Shown here piece after piece: positions 16,061 through 25,522 of a DNA stretch of 64,000 nucleotides. Below the pieces are notes generated by a model. The model saw only the letters and a program-made list of their open reading frames with translations. It ran no database searches and was not told the origin of the DNA. Both the position numbers and the translations under genes were made by a program. The stretch comes from an uncultured Acetatifactor sp. (GTDB lineage: Bacteria > Bacillota > Clostridia > Lachnospirales > Lachnospiraceae). The DNA lies in the NCBI GenBank assembly GCA_934433135.1, contig CAKRZO010000019.1, forward strand, positions 5,103-69,102, in the 5' to 3' direction. Position 1 is the first letter of the stretch. Each line of letters starts with the position of its first letter.

Positions 16061-17566
16061 TTAACCGATCACGGCAAGGAAACGTTCAAAGGCTTTTCTT
16101 CCTTCCGGCGTTCTCTTATAGACGCCGGCATCTTCCAGAACCTGCTCAAAGACCAGACCGATTTCCCGATGAAGGATTTCATCAATGTTGGAGGCATCCA
16201 CTTTTTCATAACGAGCCAGGAATTCTTCCGCCCAGTCTGCATGCTTCTCCAAAACATCATCCCCCCGCAGATCTCTTCCGGTCAGAATTGCTTCCCGAAG
16301 CCGGGCCATTTCCTCTTTTAATCTGGCAGGCAGCACTGCAAGCCCCATCACTTCAATCAGGCCGATATTCTCCTTTTTAATATGATGCAGGTTTGCATGA
16401 GGATGATATACTCCAAAAGGATGCTCCTTCGTGGTAATGTTATTGCGCAGCACCAGATCCAGTTCGTAACGGTCGTCCCTTTTTCTGGCAATGGGCGTAA
16501 TGGTATTATGAGGCTCTCCGTCTGTCTCGGCATAGATAAAAGCTTCTTCGTCCGTATAGCCTCTCCATTTCTGCAAAATCCGATCCGCCAGTTCTATGAT
16601 CCGCTGTATATTTTCACTGCTCAGACGGATAACGGACATAGGCCACTTCACAATGCCGGCTTCCACATCTTCAAATCCTTTTACCGAAAACGCCTCTTCC
16701 ACAGGCGCTTTTGCCATGGCAAATTCATAGCAGCCTCCCTGGAAATGATCATGACTTAAAATGGAACCTCCCACAATAGGAAGATCCGCATTGGATCCTA
16801 CAAAATAGTGAGGGAACTGCTTCACAAAATCGAACAGCTTGCAGAAGGTATTCCGGTCAATTTTCATGGGTACATGCTTTCCGTTAAATACAATACAGTG
16901 CTCATTATAGTAAACATAAGGAGAATACTGAAATCCCCAGGTGCTTCCCTGAATCTCTACCGGGATAATACGGTGATTCTGCCTTGCCGGATGATTGACT
17001 CTGCCTGCATATCCCTCATTCTCCCGGCATAACAGGCACTTGGGATATCCTGCCTGAGGAGCCTTTCTTGCCGCTGCTATGGCTTTGGGATCCTTCTCCG
17101 GTTTGGACAGATTGATGGTGATATCCAGATCTCCGTATTTCGTCTGCGTTACCCATTTCTGATCCCTGCAGATCCGGTATCTGCGGATATAATCACTGTC
17201 TTGACTGAGTTTATAATAGTAATCCGTTGCCGCCTTCGGAGACACCTGCTCATACAGCTGCCGGAAGCGTGCAATCACTTCGCTGGGTCTTGGCATGAGC
17301 ATTCCCATAATCTTCGTATCGAACAGATCTCTGTAAACAACGCTGTTTCCTTCCAACAATCCATGCTCCGCCGCATAGTCCAGCATGTCCTTTAATACTT
17401 CTTCCAGTTCATCCTCCCGCATGGAAACTTCTTCGTCGCTCTCTTCCAAAGCATCCAGTCCGAAAAGCTCCAACAGACGGTTCTGTGTATAAATAACATC
17501 TTCCCTGGGTACCAGACCGGTTCTTAATCCGTAAATCACCAGTTTCTTTATATCTGTCTGAATCAA
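16061..17566 (-). CDS. galT: Galactose-1-phosphate uridylyltransferase (Firmicutes type 2)
   Basis: About 501 residues. It exchanges UDP between UDP-glucose and galactose-1-phosphate in the Leloir pathway. The catalytic histidine motif is HDHFQGG in GGSILSHDHFQGG. YPKCLLCRENEGYAGRVNHPARQNHR is a signature of the long GalT form of Bacillota. The start is taken as TTG 17566, because an AGGAGG site lies 6 bp before it. A longer frame from ATG 17593 would encode that ribosome site as protein (QVGG). It follows galK by about 90 bp on the same strand. It is convergent with the YesM gene and 57 bp from it. Confidence 0.93.
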   Translation of the reverse strand: MIQTDIKKLVIYGLRTGLVPREDVIYTQNRLLELFGLDALEESDEEVSMREDELEEVLKDMLDYAAEHGLLEGNSVVYRDLFDTKIMGMLMPRPSEVIARFRQLYEQVSPKAATDYYYKLSQDSDYIRRYRICRDQKWVTQTKYGDLDITINLSKPEKDPKAIAAARKAPQAGYPKCLLCRENEGYAGRVNHPARQNHRIIPVEIQGSTWGFQYSPYVYYNEHCIVFNGKHVPMKIDRNTFCKLFDFVKQFPHYFVGSNADLPIVGGSILSHDHFQGGCYEFAMAKAPVEEAFSVKGFEDVEAGIVKWPMSVIRLSSENIQRIIELADRILQKWRGYTDEEAFIYAETDGEPHNTITPIARKRDDRYELDLVLRNNITTKEHPFGVYHPHANLHHIKKENIGLIEVMGLAVLPARLKEEMARLREAILTGRDLRGDDVLEKHADWAEEFLARYEKVDASNIDEILHREIGLVFEQVLEDAGVYKRTPEGRKAFERFLAVIG

Positions 17567-17654
17567 GGCTATCCCTCCTACCTGTTTGTGCATGATTGAA
17601 CAAACGCCTGCATACCTTCCTTGTACGCCGCAGTGCGCATCCCCGCGGAGCGTT

Positions 17655-18824
17655 TTACAATACCACCGGGCCGCCGCCGATAGATACTACATAGAAATCC
17701 GCCGCATATCCGATTTTCGCTTTATAAGCATCGCCTACCTTCTGAATAAACGTATCAATGGCATCGTCTCTTACAATGCTTACGGTACAGCCGCCGAAAC
17801 CGGCGCCGGTCATACGGGATCCGATGACACCGTCCACCTTCCAGGCTTCCTCTACCAGGGTATCCAGTTCGATGCCGGTTACTTCATAGTCATCCCGCAG
17901 CGAAATGTGGGATTCATTCATCAGTTTTCCGAACAGCGCAATGTCGTTTTTCTTAAGGGCGTCCACTGCCTGAATGGTTCTCTGGTTCTCATAAACCGCA
18001 TGTTTTGCACGCTTGCGGCGGGTATCGCTCTTGATAATCGCCTTGAACTTTTCGAATTCTTTTTCGGTCAGATCGCCCAGGGTCTTAATCCGGACTACCT
18101 GCTGCAATTCTGCAAGCGCAGTCTCGCACTCACTGCGGCGCTCATTGTACTTGGAATCGCCAAGTCCTCTTTTCTTGTTGCTGCAGGCAATTACGATCTT
18201 TGCATTGTCAAGCCGAACCGGTGCATATTCATAAGACAGATCCGCCGTATCCAGGAAAATGGCATGATCCTTTTTACCCATGGCAATGGCAAACTGATCC
18301 ATAATTCCGCAGTTTACATGGTTGAATTTATTCTCGGAAAACTGACCGATCAATGCAAGATCCTGATTCGTCACGTTAAAGCCGAAGAAATCTCTTAAAA
18401 TAAAGCCGGTAAGAACCTCTACCGATGCAGAAGAAGACAATCCGGAACCGTTGGGAATGTTGCCGTTTAACAAAAGATCCATTCCCTGGGGGATCTCCAT
18501 TCCTTTCTGCCCGAATGCCCACATCACTCCCTTGGGATAGTTCGTCCAATCAGCCTCTTTATAGGGTTTTAAGTCATCCAGGGACGATTCTATTACTCCC
18601 AGATGCTCAAAATTCATAGAATAAAATCTTAACTTTTTGTCTTCTCTTTTCCGTGCCACACCATAAGTGCCTATGGTCAGTGCGCAGGGAAATACGTGTC
18701 CTCCGTTATAGTCGGTATGTTCCCCGATCAGATTCACACGTCCCGGTGCGAAAAATACTTTTGCATCCTGCGCGGAACCGAAAACCTCTTCAAATTTCGC
18801 CAATACCAAGTCCTTCATTTCCAT
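17655..18824 (-). CDS. galK: Galactokinase
   Basis: A 389-residue GHMP kinase that phosphorylates galactose at C1. The galactokinase signature GRVNLIGEHTDYNGGHVFPCAL lies near the N-terminus. The ATP loop is GSGLSSSASVEV and the C-terminal motif GSRMTGAGFGGCTVSIV. ATG 18824 (followed closely by a second ATG at 18818) has AAAGG upstream; the frame extends to 18872 without support. A -10-like TATAAT on the minus strand at 18919-18924 may belong to its promoter, though no good -35 is seen. It forms a unit with galT. No galE or galactose mutarotase gene is in the window. Confidence 0.95.
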   Translation of the reverse strand: MEMKDLVLAKFEEVFGSAQDAKVFFAPGRVNLIGEHTDYNGGHVFPCALTIGTYGVARKREDKKLRFYSMNFEHLGVIESSLDDLKPYKEADWTNYPKGVMWAFGQKGMEIPQGMDLLLNGNIPNGSGLSSSASVEVLTGFILRDFFGFNVTNQDLALIGQFSENKFNHVNCGIMDQFAIAMGKKDHAIFLDTADLSYEYAPVRLDNAKIVIACSNKKRGLGDSKYNERRSECETALAELQQVVRIKTLGDLTEKEFEKFKAIIKSDTRRKRAKHAVYENQRTIQAVDALKKNDIALFGKLMNESHISLRDDYEVTGIELDTLVEEAWKVDGVIGSRMTGAGFGGCTVSIVRDDAIDTFIQKVGDAYKAKIGYAADFYVVSIGGGPVVL

Positions 18825-18977
18825 TGTCAAACCTTTCCCTTCTCTGTAAGTAACCAATTTTGATATCACCACCGGCAGCCCACGTCCCGCTGCCGGAAAG
18901 TTCTTCGTATTCTATTTTATTATACCGAAAAAAGGATGGAATTCCACAGACATTTGTTCTCTGTAACAGTCAAAATG

Positions 18978-19868
18978 TTAGTTACATTTGCCTTTTCTGC
19001 ATGAAACCACAGGCAGATTTTGAAGCAGGTTTCCTCCGATGATAAGAAGCAATGCCAGAAATGACTGTATACGTATTTGTTCTTTTAAAAGAATATGAGA
19101 AACAACCAGAGATAAAAAAGGAGTAAAATAAGCAATATTTGCAATTACAGCAGTATTTTCTGTTTTCTGTAATGCAATTGCCCAAAAAAGATAAGCAATG
19201 GCATCCACAGCAAAGCCTGTCCATAATATTCCAAGCCATTGAGCTTTGCTGACAGGAACCCAGGTTTCCGTCAGCAGCCCTGCTAATGTAGAAGATATTG
19301 CAACTGTCAGCCACATAATCATCATGGAGATATGAATGTCGTATTTTACTTTTTTATTGATTGCAGAAAAGAATCCATAGCATGTTGCGGCGGCTATACA
19401 ACTGATTATTCCGAGTCCTTCCGCTCCTCTACCTGCTGATTTTTCTCCCATTGAGAGAATTACTACACCCACAAATGAGCAGATTATTGCAATTACCTTA
19501 AGCAAAGTTATTTTTTCTTTTAATATAATACAGGAAAACACAACCAACATGGCAGGCCAAAGATAATTCAAAATACATGCCTTTTGTGCACTCAATTGCG
19601 ATAATCCGTAGTAGTAAAAGACAGAATACAGGAACAGACCGACAAATCCCAGCCCAACCATAATACCATAATCCTTCCGTGTCAAACCGTGCATTTTTTT
19701 ACAGATTCCACTCCTTAAATTCCAGATGAACAGAAAAATAAATGCCGAAAAGCCACTGACAGCAAGCGCTTCCAGATTAGGGATAACCGATAATGTCATC
19801 TTAACTACGGGAGCCAATGTTGACCAGATCATTACTGCTGTTAATGCATAAAAAAAACTTTTTTTCAT
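18978..19868 (-). CDS. EamA/DMT-family transporter
   Basis: A 296-residue membrane protein with ten predicted helices in two EamA repeats (first repeat PVVKMTLSVIPNLEALAVSG, then LNYLWPAMLVVFSCIILKE). Drug/metabolite-superfamily members move amino acids, sugars or other metabolites, often outward. The ATG at 19868 has only a weak upstream site. It is the last gene of the second glycan operon, 65 bp after the GH106-like gene. Co-transcription suggests it exports or imports a product of glycan breakdown, for example an aglycone (inference). Confidence 0.85.
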   Translation of the reverse strand: MKKSFFYALTAVMIWSTLAPVVKMTLSVIPNLEALAVSGFSAFIFLFIWNLRSGICKKMHGLTRKDYGIMVGLGFVGLFLYSVFYYYGLSQLSAQKACILNYLWPAMLVVFSCIILKEKITLLKVIAIICSFVGVVILSMGEKSAGRGAEGLGIISCIAAATCYGFFSAINKKVKYDIHISMMIMWLTVAISSTLAGLLTETWVPVSKAQWLGILWTGFAVDAIAYLFWAIALQKTENTAVIANIAYFTPFLSLVVSHILLKEQIRIQSFLALLLIIGGNLLQNLPVVSCRKGKCN

Positions 19869-19933
19869 GTTTGTTGTTTCACTTTCCGATACAATTACAT
19901 AGTTTTCCGGAAATTCTGCAATTTCCGGGATAT

Positions 19934-22900
19934 TCAAATAACTTCTGTATATATCTTTTCCTGCCTGCTTCGAATTTGCACATTTACAATTCCCATTGGA
20001 AGAAACAGATAAGATTCGGTCCAACCCGGTTTATCCGGGATTCGATCCGTATACCACTCCCGATCGAACTGGTTTCGAGCCGTCTGGGCGCCAAGCCATG
20101 GAAGATTCTGGAATTCATCATTATCCCAGGCAGCCCCGATCTCCCCTGCCGGTCTGTGCCATGGACCGAGCAGATTTCGAAGGGTTCCGTACAACTTGAT
20201 CTCCAAAACATTTTCTCCTTTTCTTATACCCCGAAGCGACAGTTCATAAGGATGCCACAAAAATTCTCCTTGTAGTTTTCCATTCAGATAAACCTCTGCT
20301 GCACCTGCCAAAACTGCATCGGCAGAAAGAACGCAGTCTCCGGCAAGGGACTCCTCTCCGACATAAAATCGCTTCTCCATGGACATAACTCCGGCGTAAA
20401 AAGGGTACCCGTTTGCGACAATTTCATCTCCACAGCTTTCTTTTTCCCCAGTTATAATAAAATGCGGACACATCCTGATAACAGGCGGAGTACAAGCCTC
20501 TATACAGGAATGTACTGCGAAATTGCCGATAAGGAGTATCTGTTCCAGCTCCGTTCCCGGCAGACTCTGGAACATCTCCACAGCCGGCATGAATCCCCTC
20601 TCCACCGGTGCAAAGAATCTCTGCAGCCGCAATGTATGTACACCTTTCGAGAGAGGTTTAAGCCTGATTGTTTCCCAGGAAGGGTTCCTGTAATAACCAG
20701 TCGGGCAGGAATCTATTACCTGTTCATCCAAGGTAATCCGGCATTCCTTTGCTTTTTCGAGAACAAGAGAAATTTCATCGAGATCAATCTCGCTTTCAAA
20801 ACAACTCTCCAATGTAATCTCCCCAAAGTAATGCTCTTTTGTCAAAATACTCTGAATAGCAAGAATCGGATATTCCTCCTCTGACAACTTTTCATTTCCT
20901 TTTGCAAATCGGAACCGCTCCATCAAAAAGACATTGGGATCCAGTCTTGTCAACTTCCAGCGATGAGAAAGCGAAAGGATATGCTCTGATTTTCTGTTTT
21001 GAACGGTATCTCTTTTTTTTCCATCCTTCATCAAATATAATAAAAGCGCTTCTCCTGGGTGAATTTCTACCGGGACAATAGTTCTGCCGTTATCCCGGAT
21101 AGTAAATATATCCTGAAAAGAACCATCCTCCGGAAAAAGACGCTGTGCATGATATGTCCCATCCAAAATCAGTCTTCCTCTATGTGTCATATGCCTATCT
21201 GTATCTGTAAGAAAGATCAGCCTGTCTTCTCCATCCTTCCTGTACTGAATTTCCACACAGGAACCATCATCGTCCGATTCAAAAATATAGGAACGCTTCG
21301 TCTCGGCAAGCAGTCTTTCCAGTTCCGTATGATCTTTTACAAAATCAGCTCCGGCAAGCAAACTGTAAATAGAATCTGCAGCTTCCTCTCCGTCCATCTT
21401 ATCAGGATAATTTCCTAACACAATAACGTTGCCGCCACCGGAAATATAACTTTTAAGAAGCTGCAGCGTGGAATTCCGAATATTCAACATATACGGAAGA
21501 ATGACATTTTTGTATGTCATTTTACCGATGCCAAACCCTTCTCTTCCTGCGAATCCCTTTGAAGCAATCGAATCTTCATCACCCAACTCGAAATTTTCAT
21601 GCATCGCAACGAGCGCCCTGAGTGTTTCATTGAACCTGATATCATACCGACGAATCCTGCCGCTGTTGTCACTTCCGCACCGATAAAGGCAGAAAGCAGA
21701 ATCCATGGGATGAATCAATACCGTATCCCGAACCGGTTTCCCCTGACGCAAGAACCAGGACTCCCTGGCAACTGCATCCGTCAAGTGATGATAAAGTGGC
21801 CAATAAGGCTGATAATCTTGAATATGCGGAGGATAAAGTCTCTTTCCCCGTCCTCCCAGCGAATAAAAAAGTCCGTGCAATGTTCTATGATTAATTCCCA
21901 TTGCCAGGAAATGATCAAAAAGAGTTTTTTGATCTCGCAAATTCAGATTTTCCGTACTTACACCGCAGATTTCACAAAGGATCTTCTCCTGCCCGTTTTG
22001 ATGCGCTGCCGAAGCACACTGGATAGGCGTATTGTATGCTGCAAAATGTCTCCAGTGAAAATCCTCTTCATAAGGCGGCCTGATTTCTCCATATTGAAAA
22101 TTAAGCGCTGCTTCAAGGAAATCAATTCCAGGAATACTCATATACTGATAACAGGGCATCGTAAAGACTCCCGCACGAATCTGTCCCCACATTGTATCCT
22201 CTGCCATCAAATGTCCGCTGAACATGACTTTTGTTTTTTTACTCCAATCACTGGTACAACGAAAATAACCTTCCTGCATCAGATACAGGACAGTTCTGTG
22301 AAAACGATATCGCAGCTTTTCATCCCCCGGGCCGTCCTCAAACAACAGCCATATCTTTTCTTTGGGAAAAACGTTTCCCCACAAACTTTCAAAGGCCTGT
22401 AAAAAGCCAGGTGTCCATGGCAATAAAACCCGTTCAAAATTAGGTTCATCTACCCAAATTGCAGCAATTGTTTTGCCAAATTCCTCAGTGAATTCTTCCC
22501 ACATTTCATCATAACTCTGATGCAGGTAAAATTTCATTGCCTCCGGATTCATCATATCCAGAATATTCTGGGACTTCACTCTGCAATAAGAAACTTTCCC
22601 GTGAGTACAAAATATCTCTCCTTCTTCCTCCCCTTTCGGAAAAGGGCAAATCTGATCTAAGACATATTCCTCCGGCAGATCAAGAACCGCTTCCGGCATA
22701 TAGCCCGCCTGCATAAAAAGAGTCATTCCGAGCCTTTTTGCTTCCTCAACAACACTATGCATCATTCGCTTAAATTCAGGTCCCGGATAGTCTGACTTTA
22801 AGCCAACAAAAGTTCTTACAATCACAGAATGAATTCCCTGTGAATGAATGGAATGAAGCTGGCGAATCAGTTCTGCATCACTAAGCTGATCATTTAAAAC

Positions 22901-22957
22901 CCAAAGATCTGTCTCTCTACAGTCATCCGGCGGAGACAAAAATAGTTCTTTGTTCAT
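19934..22957 (-). CDS. Putative glycoside hydrolase, GH106-like
   Basis: A 1007-residue protein. The N-terminal barrel resembles the alpha-L-rhamnosidase-like GH106 group: DDCRETDLWVLNDQLSDAEL, then QGIHSVIVRTFVGLKSDYPG and EAKRLGMTLFMQAGYMPEA. Candidate acidic residues lie in IWVDEPNFER and SGHLMAEDTMWG. A GATase-like middle segment (SYISGGGNVIVLGNYPDK) and a C-terminal galactose-binding-like sandwich (AEVYLNGKLQGEFLWHPYELSL and LLGPWHRPAGEIG, about residues 850-990) follow. ATG 22957 follows AAAGGATC. No signal peptide is visible, so it should act on imported material. The family assignment is from motif memory and the substrate is unknown. Confidence 0.7.
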   Translation of the reverse strand: MNKELFLSPPDDCRETDLWVLNDQLSDAELIRQLHSIHSQGIHSVIVRTFVGLKSDYPGPEFKRMMHSVVEEAKRLGMTLFMQAGYMPEAVLDLPEEYVLDQICPFPKGEEEGEIFCTHGKVSYCRVKSQNILDMMNPEAMKFYLHQSYDEMWEEFTEEFGKTIAAIWVDEPNFERVLLPWTPGFLQAFESLWGNVFPKEKIWLLFEDGPGDEKLRYRFHRTVLYLMQEGYFRCTSDWSKKTKVMFSGHLMAEDTMWGQIRAGVFTMPCYQYMSIPGIDFLEAALNFQYGEIRPPYEEDFHWRHFAAYNTPIQCASAAHQNGQEKILCEICGVSTENLNLRDQKTLFDHFLAMGINHRTLHGLFYSLGGRGKRLYPPHIQDYQPYWPLYHHLTDAVARESWFLRQGKPVRDTVLIHPMDSAFCLYRCGSDNSGRIRRYDIRFNETLRALVAMHENFELGDEDSIASKGFAGREGFGIGKMTYKNVILPYMLNIRNSTLQLLKSYISGGGNVIVLGNYPDKMDGEEAADSIYSLLAGADFVKDHTELERLLAETKRSYIFESDDDGSCVEIQYRKDGEDRLIFLTDTDRHMTHRGRLILDGTYHAQRLFPEDGSFQDIFTIRDNGRTIVPVEIHPGEALLLYLMKDGKKRDTVQNRKSEHILSLSHRWKLTRLDPNVFLMERFRFAKGNEKLSEEEYPILAIQSILTKEHYFGEITLESCFESEIDLDEISLVLEKAKECRITLDEQVIDSCPTGYYRNPSWETIRLKPLSKGVHTLRLQRFFAPVERGFMPAVEMFQSLPGTELEQILLIGNFAVHSCIEACTPPVIRMCPHFIITGEKESCGDEIVANGYPFYAGVMSMEKRFYVGEESLAGDCVLSADAVLAGAAEVYLNGKLQGEFLWHPYELSLRGIRKGENVLEIKLYGTLRNLLGPWHRPAGEIGAAWDNDEFQNLPWLGAQTARNQFDREWYTDRIPDKPGWTESYLFLPMGIVNVQIRSRQEKIYTEVI

Positions 22958-23010
22958 AATTTTACGATCCTTTCTGAAAATAAAATCCTCCCCCCAAAAG
23001 CAAACCATTC

Positions 23011-23916
23011 TTAATAATCATTTTTTTCTCCATTCTCGGGAAGAAAAGCTGCCCCCAGCGCTCCTGCATCGTTCTCAAGACATGATATTCTGACAGGAAT
23101 CCCTGGTCGAAGCACTTTTGTCATTTCTTTCATAATCTGTTTGCCTTGAGCCGTGATTCCGCCGGAAAGAATAATCTTTTCCGGCGAAAAAATTTCATCC
23201 AAATTTTCCAGTCCGACTGCAAGACAACGTATATAATAGGCGAAAACTGTCCGAGCAACCGGACAGTTTTCTTTTAATGCGCGGAAAAAAAGCTGTCCGC
23301 TCATTGCTTTGCCGTCATCTCGCCTGTTTTCCAGGCTATATTTGCAGAGCAAACTTTCCGGGAATCGTTTTACCGCCTTTTCTGCATAACCCAAGAGGGC
23401 AGAGACTGAAGCAATTTCCTCCCATTTTTTTCCTCTCCGAACTGTCATCATACCGAATTCTCCGGCACACCCTCTTCCGGAATAAACCTGTCCATTTATG
23501 ATGATACACCCACCGATTCCGGTTCCCAGTGTAACAAGCAGGAAATTGCGCAGTCCTTCCGGATTTCCGAAAAGCAGTTCTCCTGTTCCTGCACAATCCG
23601 CATCATTTGCAATCCGAAACGGACAATGGATTTTCCGTCCCAGATATTCTTCTACCGGATATTTGTTAAACGGCAGATTATTCGTAGAAACAATCCCTTC
23701 TATTACACTTCCCGGAAATCCGATACCACAAAAGGTAATTGCATATTTCTCAGAAATCTGATGATACTGCTTTACAAGACCGGAGAGGATTCCTTCTGCA
23801 GTTTCAGGCGTTGGAAACCTGTCTCTGAAAACAATCTGATTTCCATCCAGCACCAACGCCTTGGTTTCTGTTCCTCCGATATCAATTCCCAACCGTAACT
23901 GCTTATTCTGTCTCAT
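23011..23916 (-). CDS. ROK-family sugar kinase
   Basis: A 301-residue kinase of the ROK family with phosphate-binding motif LGIDIGGTETKALVLDG at the N-terminus and GIGFPGSVIEG, LVTLGTGIGGCIIING and GCAGEFG further on. The usual ROK zinc motif (CxCGxxGC) after GEFG is absent; the sequence reads MMTVRRGKKWEEIAS instead. No DNA-binding domain precedes the kinase, so it is an enzyme rather than a NagC/XylR repressor. It starts 7 bp after the binding-protein stop and is probably translationally coupled. It likely phosphorylates the monosaccharide released by the operon's hydrolases. Confidence 0.88.
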   Translation of the reverse strand: MRQNKQLRLGIDIGGTETKALVLDGNQIVFRDRFPTPETAEGILSGLVKQYHQISEKYAITFCGIGFPGSVIEGIVSTNNLPFNKYPVEEYLGRKIHCPFRIANDADCAGTGELLFGNPEGLRNFLLVTLGTGIGGCIIINGQVYSGRGCAGEFGMMTVRRGKKWEEIASVSALLGYAEKAVKRFPESLLCKYSLENRRDDGKAMSGQLFFRALKENCPVARTVFAYYIRCLAVGLENLDEIFSPEKIILSGGITAQGKQIMKEMTKVLRPGIPVRISCLENDAGALGAAFLPENGEKNDY

Positions 23917-23923
23917 ATGCTTC

Positions 23924-25462
23924 TTATTTTTCAGCCATAAACTTTGAAAATTGCTTCTGGTACTCGGCAATATAAGTATCCAGTCCGGCATCCTTTAAAT
24001 CTTTTAAGACATCTCCAAAATCGGTGTCATAATCCAGAATACCGATTTCAAAGGGTCTTACCTTTTCCTGAACAATTGCACTTAAAAGCGCAACCTCCGT
24101 GGAAACAGACGAAGTATCAAAGTTAAAGCCGATTGTCTTGCTGTAGATTGCTCCATCATCGAATGCAACATATTCGGCAATATCCTTCGGGTCATACTGT
24201 GTTTCCGGGTACACGGTATACATCGGAGTCTCATGCTGCCAGCTATACAGGAAATCTTCTGTAATCAATTTGGTGGGAACTCCGTTTTCATTATATTCCC
24301 AGTCGGTTCCCTCTACACCATACAGGCAGAAAAGATAGTTGTCTTTTGTGGCATATAACCAGTTGAAAAACTTATAGAAGGTCTCTTCTTTTCCGGCCTC
24401 TGCTGCTCCTGCTGACAGAGCCCATCCCCAATCATAATCATTCAGCATCAGATTTTTGTGGCTCTTGATTTTTAAGTATCTGACATCAGCACCTTCCACA
24501 CCTGCAAGTTCATGATCGTAGATATTAACGGAACTGCCGTAACGGGTCAATGCATTTCCGGTGCTCCACTGAGTGTCTGCATAAGAATTGTCAAGATAAT
24601 CCGAAGTAATCCATCCTCTTTCATATAAATCATGTCTGAGTCTGCAGTACTTTGCAAAATACTCAGACTCATACCAGTTGATGATTTCATCACTGTCCGG
24701 TTTTGATTCGTTTACCTTAGCAGCGCGCAACGTATTATCCACATCCCAAATGATCTCTTTTCCTCCCCATTCTTCCGCAAGCGCCTTGTAAAGCGGCCCG
24801 CTTCCGATCGTCATGTTCGGGAACTTTTCAAAAACAACCTCACAGGCCTTCAAAAAGTCCGAATAATTTTTGATCTGGGTGTAGTCCCAACCAACAGCCT
24901 TCAAAATATCGTTACGAATCAACATATTATCCTGAGGTGCACTGAAGGGTCTGGAACCTACCGGAAGAACGTAAATTTTTCCATCGGATTTGACACAGTC
25001 CAAGCTCAGGCCATTTCTTGCCTTTAATACATTTTCTGCTTCGGCTCTCAGCTTTTCCTCATCAAGAGGTGCTATCAGTCCCTGGGTGACCCATTCCGGT
25101 TTTTCCGACAGAATACACATAAAAGCGACTTCTTCTCCCGAAGCTAACATCGTAGCCAGCTGATCATAACTGCCCCAGGGAATAATTTCCACCGAAATAT
25201 CAATATTCAGTTCAGACATTACTTTGTCGTGAAAATCTCCTTTAAAGAAAGACGTGTTGCGTTCTCCCTGATCGCCATACATAATCAACCGCAAAGCAAC
25301 AGGATCCTCTTTTTTTGTGTTCTCTTCTTTGGTATTTTCTCTGTTTATTGTCGTATCTTTGGTGCCATCCTTTGCACCACAGCCCGCCAGTAAAACAAAT
25401 ACCATGCACAGTCCCAGAATTACTGCCAATACTTTTTGTTTCTTTGTGTTTTTTTTCTTCAT
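23924..25462 (-). CDS. Lpl-type ABC transporter substrate-binding lipoprotein
   Basis: A 512-residue lipoprotein with a Lys-rich N-terminus, lipobox LLAGC (Cys28) and a Lys/Glu/Asn linker. The mature domain has MYGDQGERNTSFFKGDFHDKVMSELNID and ASGEEVAFMCILSEKPEW, matching LplA-like binding proteins for complex saccharides. ATG 25462 follows AAAGGAAG. It is downstream of the two Lpl-type permeases and upstream of the ROK kinase in one operon. The substrate is probably a plant or host glycan fragment, given the two hydrolases in the same unit (inference). Confidence 0.9.
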   Translation of the reverse strand: MKKKNTKKQKVLAVILGLCMVFVLLAGCGAKDGTKDTTINRENTKEENTKKEDPVALRLIMYGDQGERNTSFFKGDFHDKVMSELNIDISVEIIPWGSYDQLATMLASGEEVAFMCILSEKPEWVTQGLIAPLDEEKLRAEAENVLKARNGLSLDCVKSDGKIYVLPVGSRPFSAPQDNMLIRNDILKAVGWDYTQIKNYSDFLKACEVVFEKFPNMTIGSGPLYKALAEEWGGKEIIWDVDNTLRAAKVNESKPDSDEIINWYESEYFAKYCRLRHDLYERGWITSDYLDNSYADTQWSTGNALTRYGSSVNIYDHELAGVEGADVRYLKIKSHKNLMLNDYDWGWALSAGAAEAGKEETFYKFFNWLYATKDNYLFCLYGVEGTDWEYNENGVPTKLITEDFLYSWQHETPMYTVYPETQYDPKDIAEYVAFDDGAIYSKTIGFNFDTSSVSTEVALLSAIVQEKVRPFEIGILDYDTDFGDVLKDLKDAGLDTYIAEYQKQFSKFMAEK

Positions 25463-25522
25463 TTTTTTCTTCCTTTCTTTGCTTTTTATTTTTTTATTCA
25501 TTAAAGCCGTAATTTTCGGGGT

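Noticed and set aside
17594..17654. Another copy of the dispersed repeat in the galK-galT gap
   Set aside because: Only short GC-rich similarity; the diagnostic GTTCAGAC core is missing.
23011..23916. NagC/XylR-type ROK repressor
   Set aside because: There is no N-terminal helix-turn-helix; the protein begins with the kinase phosphate-binding loop.
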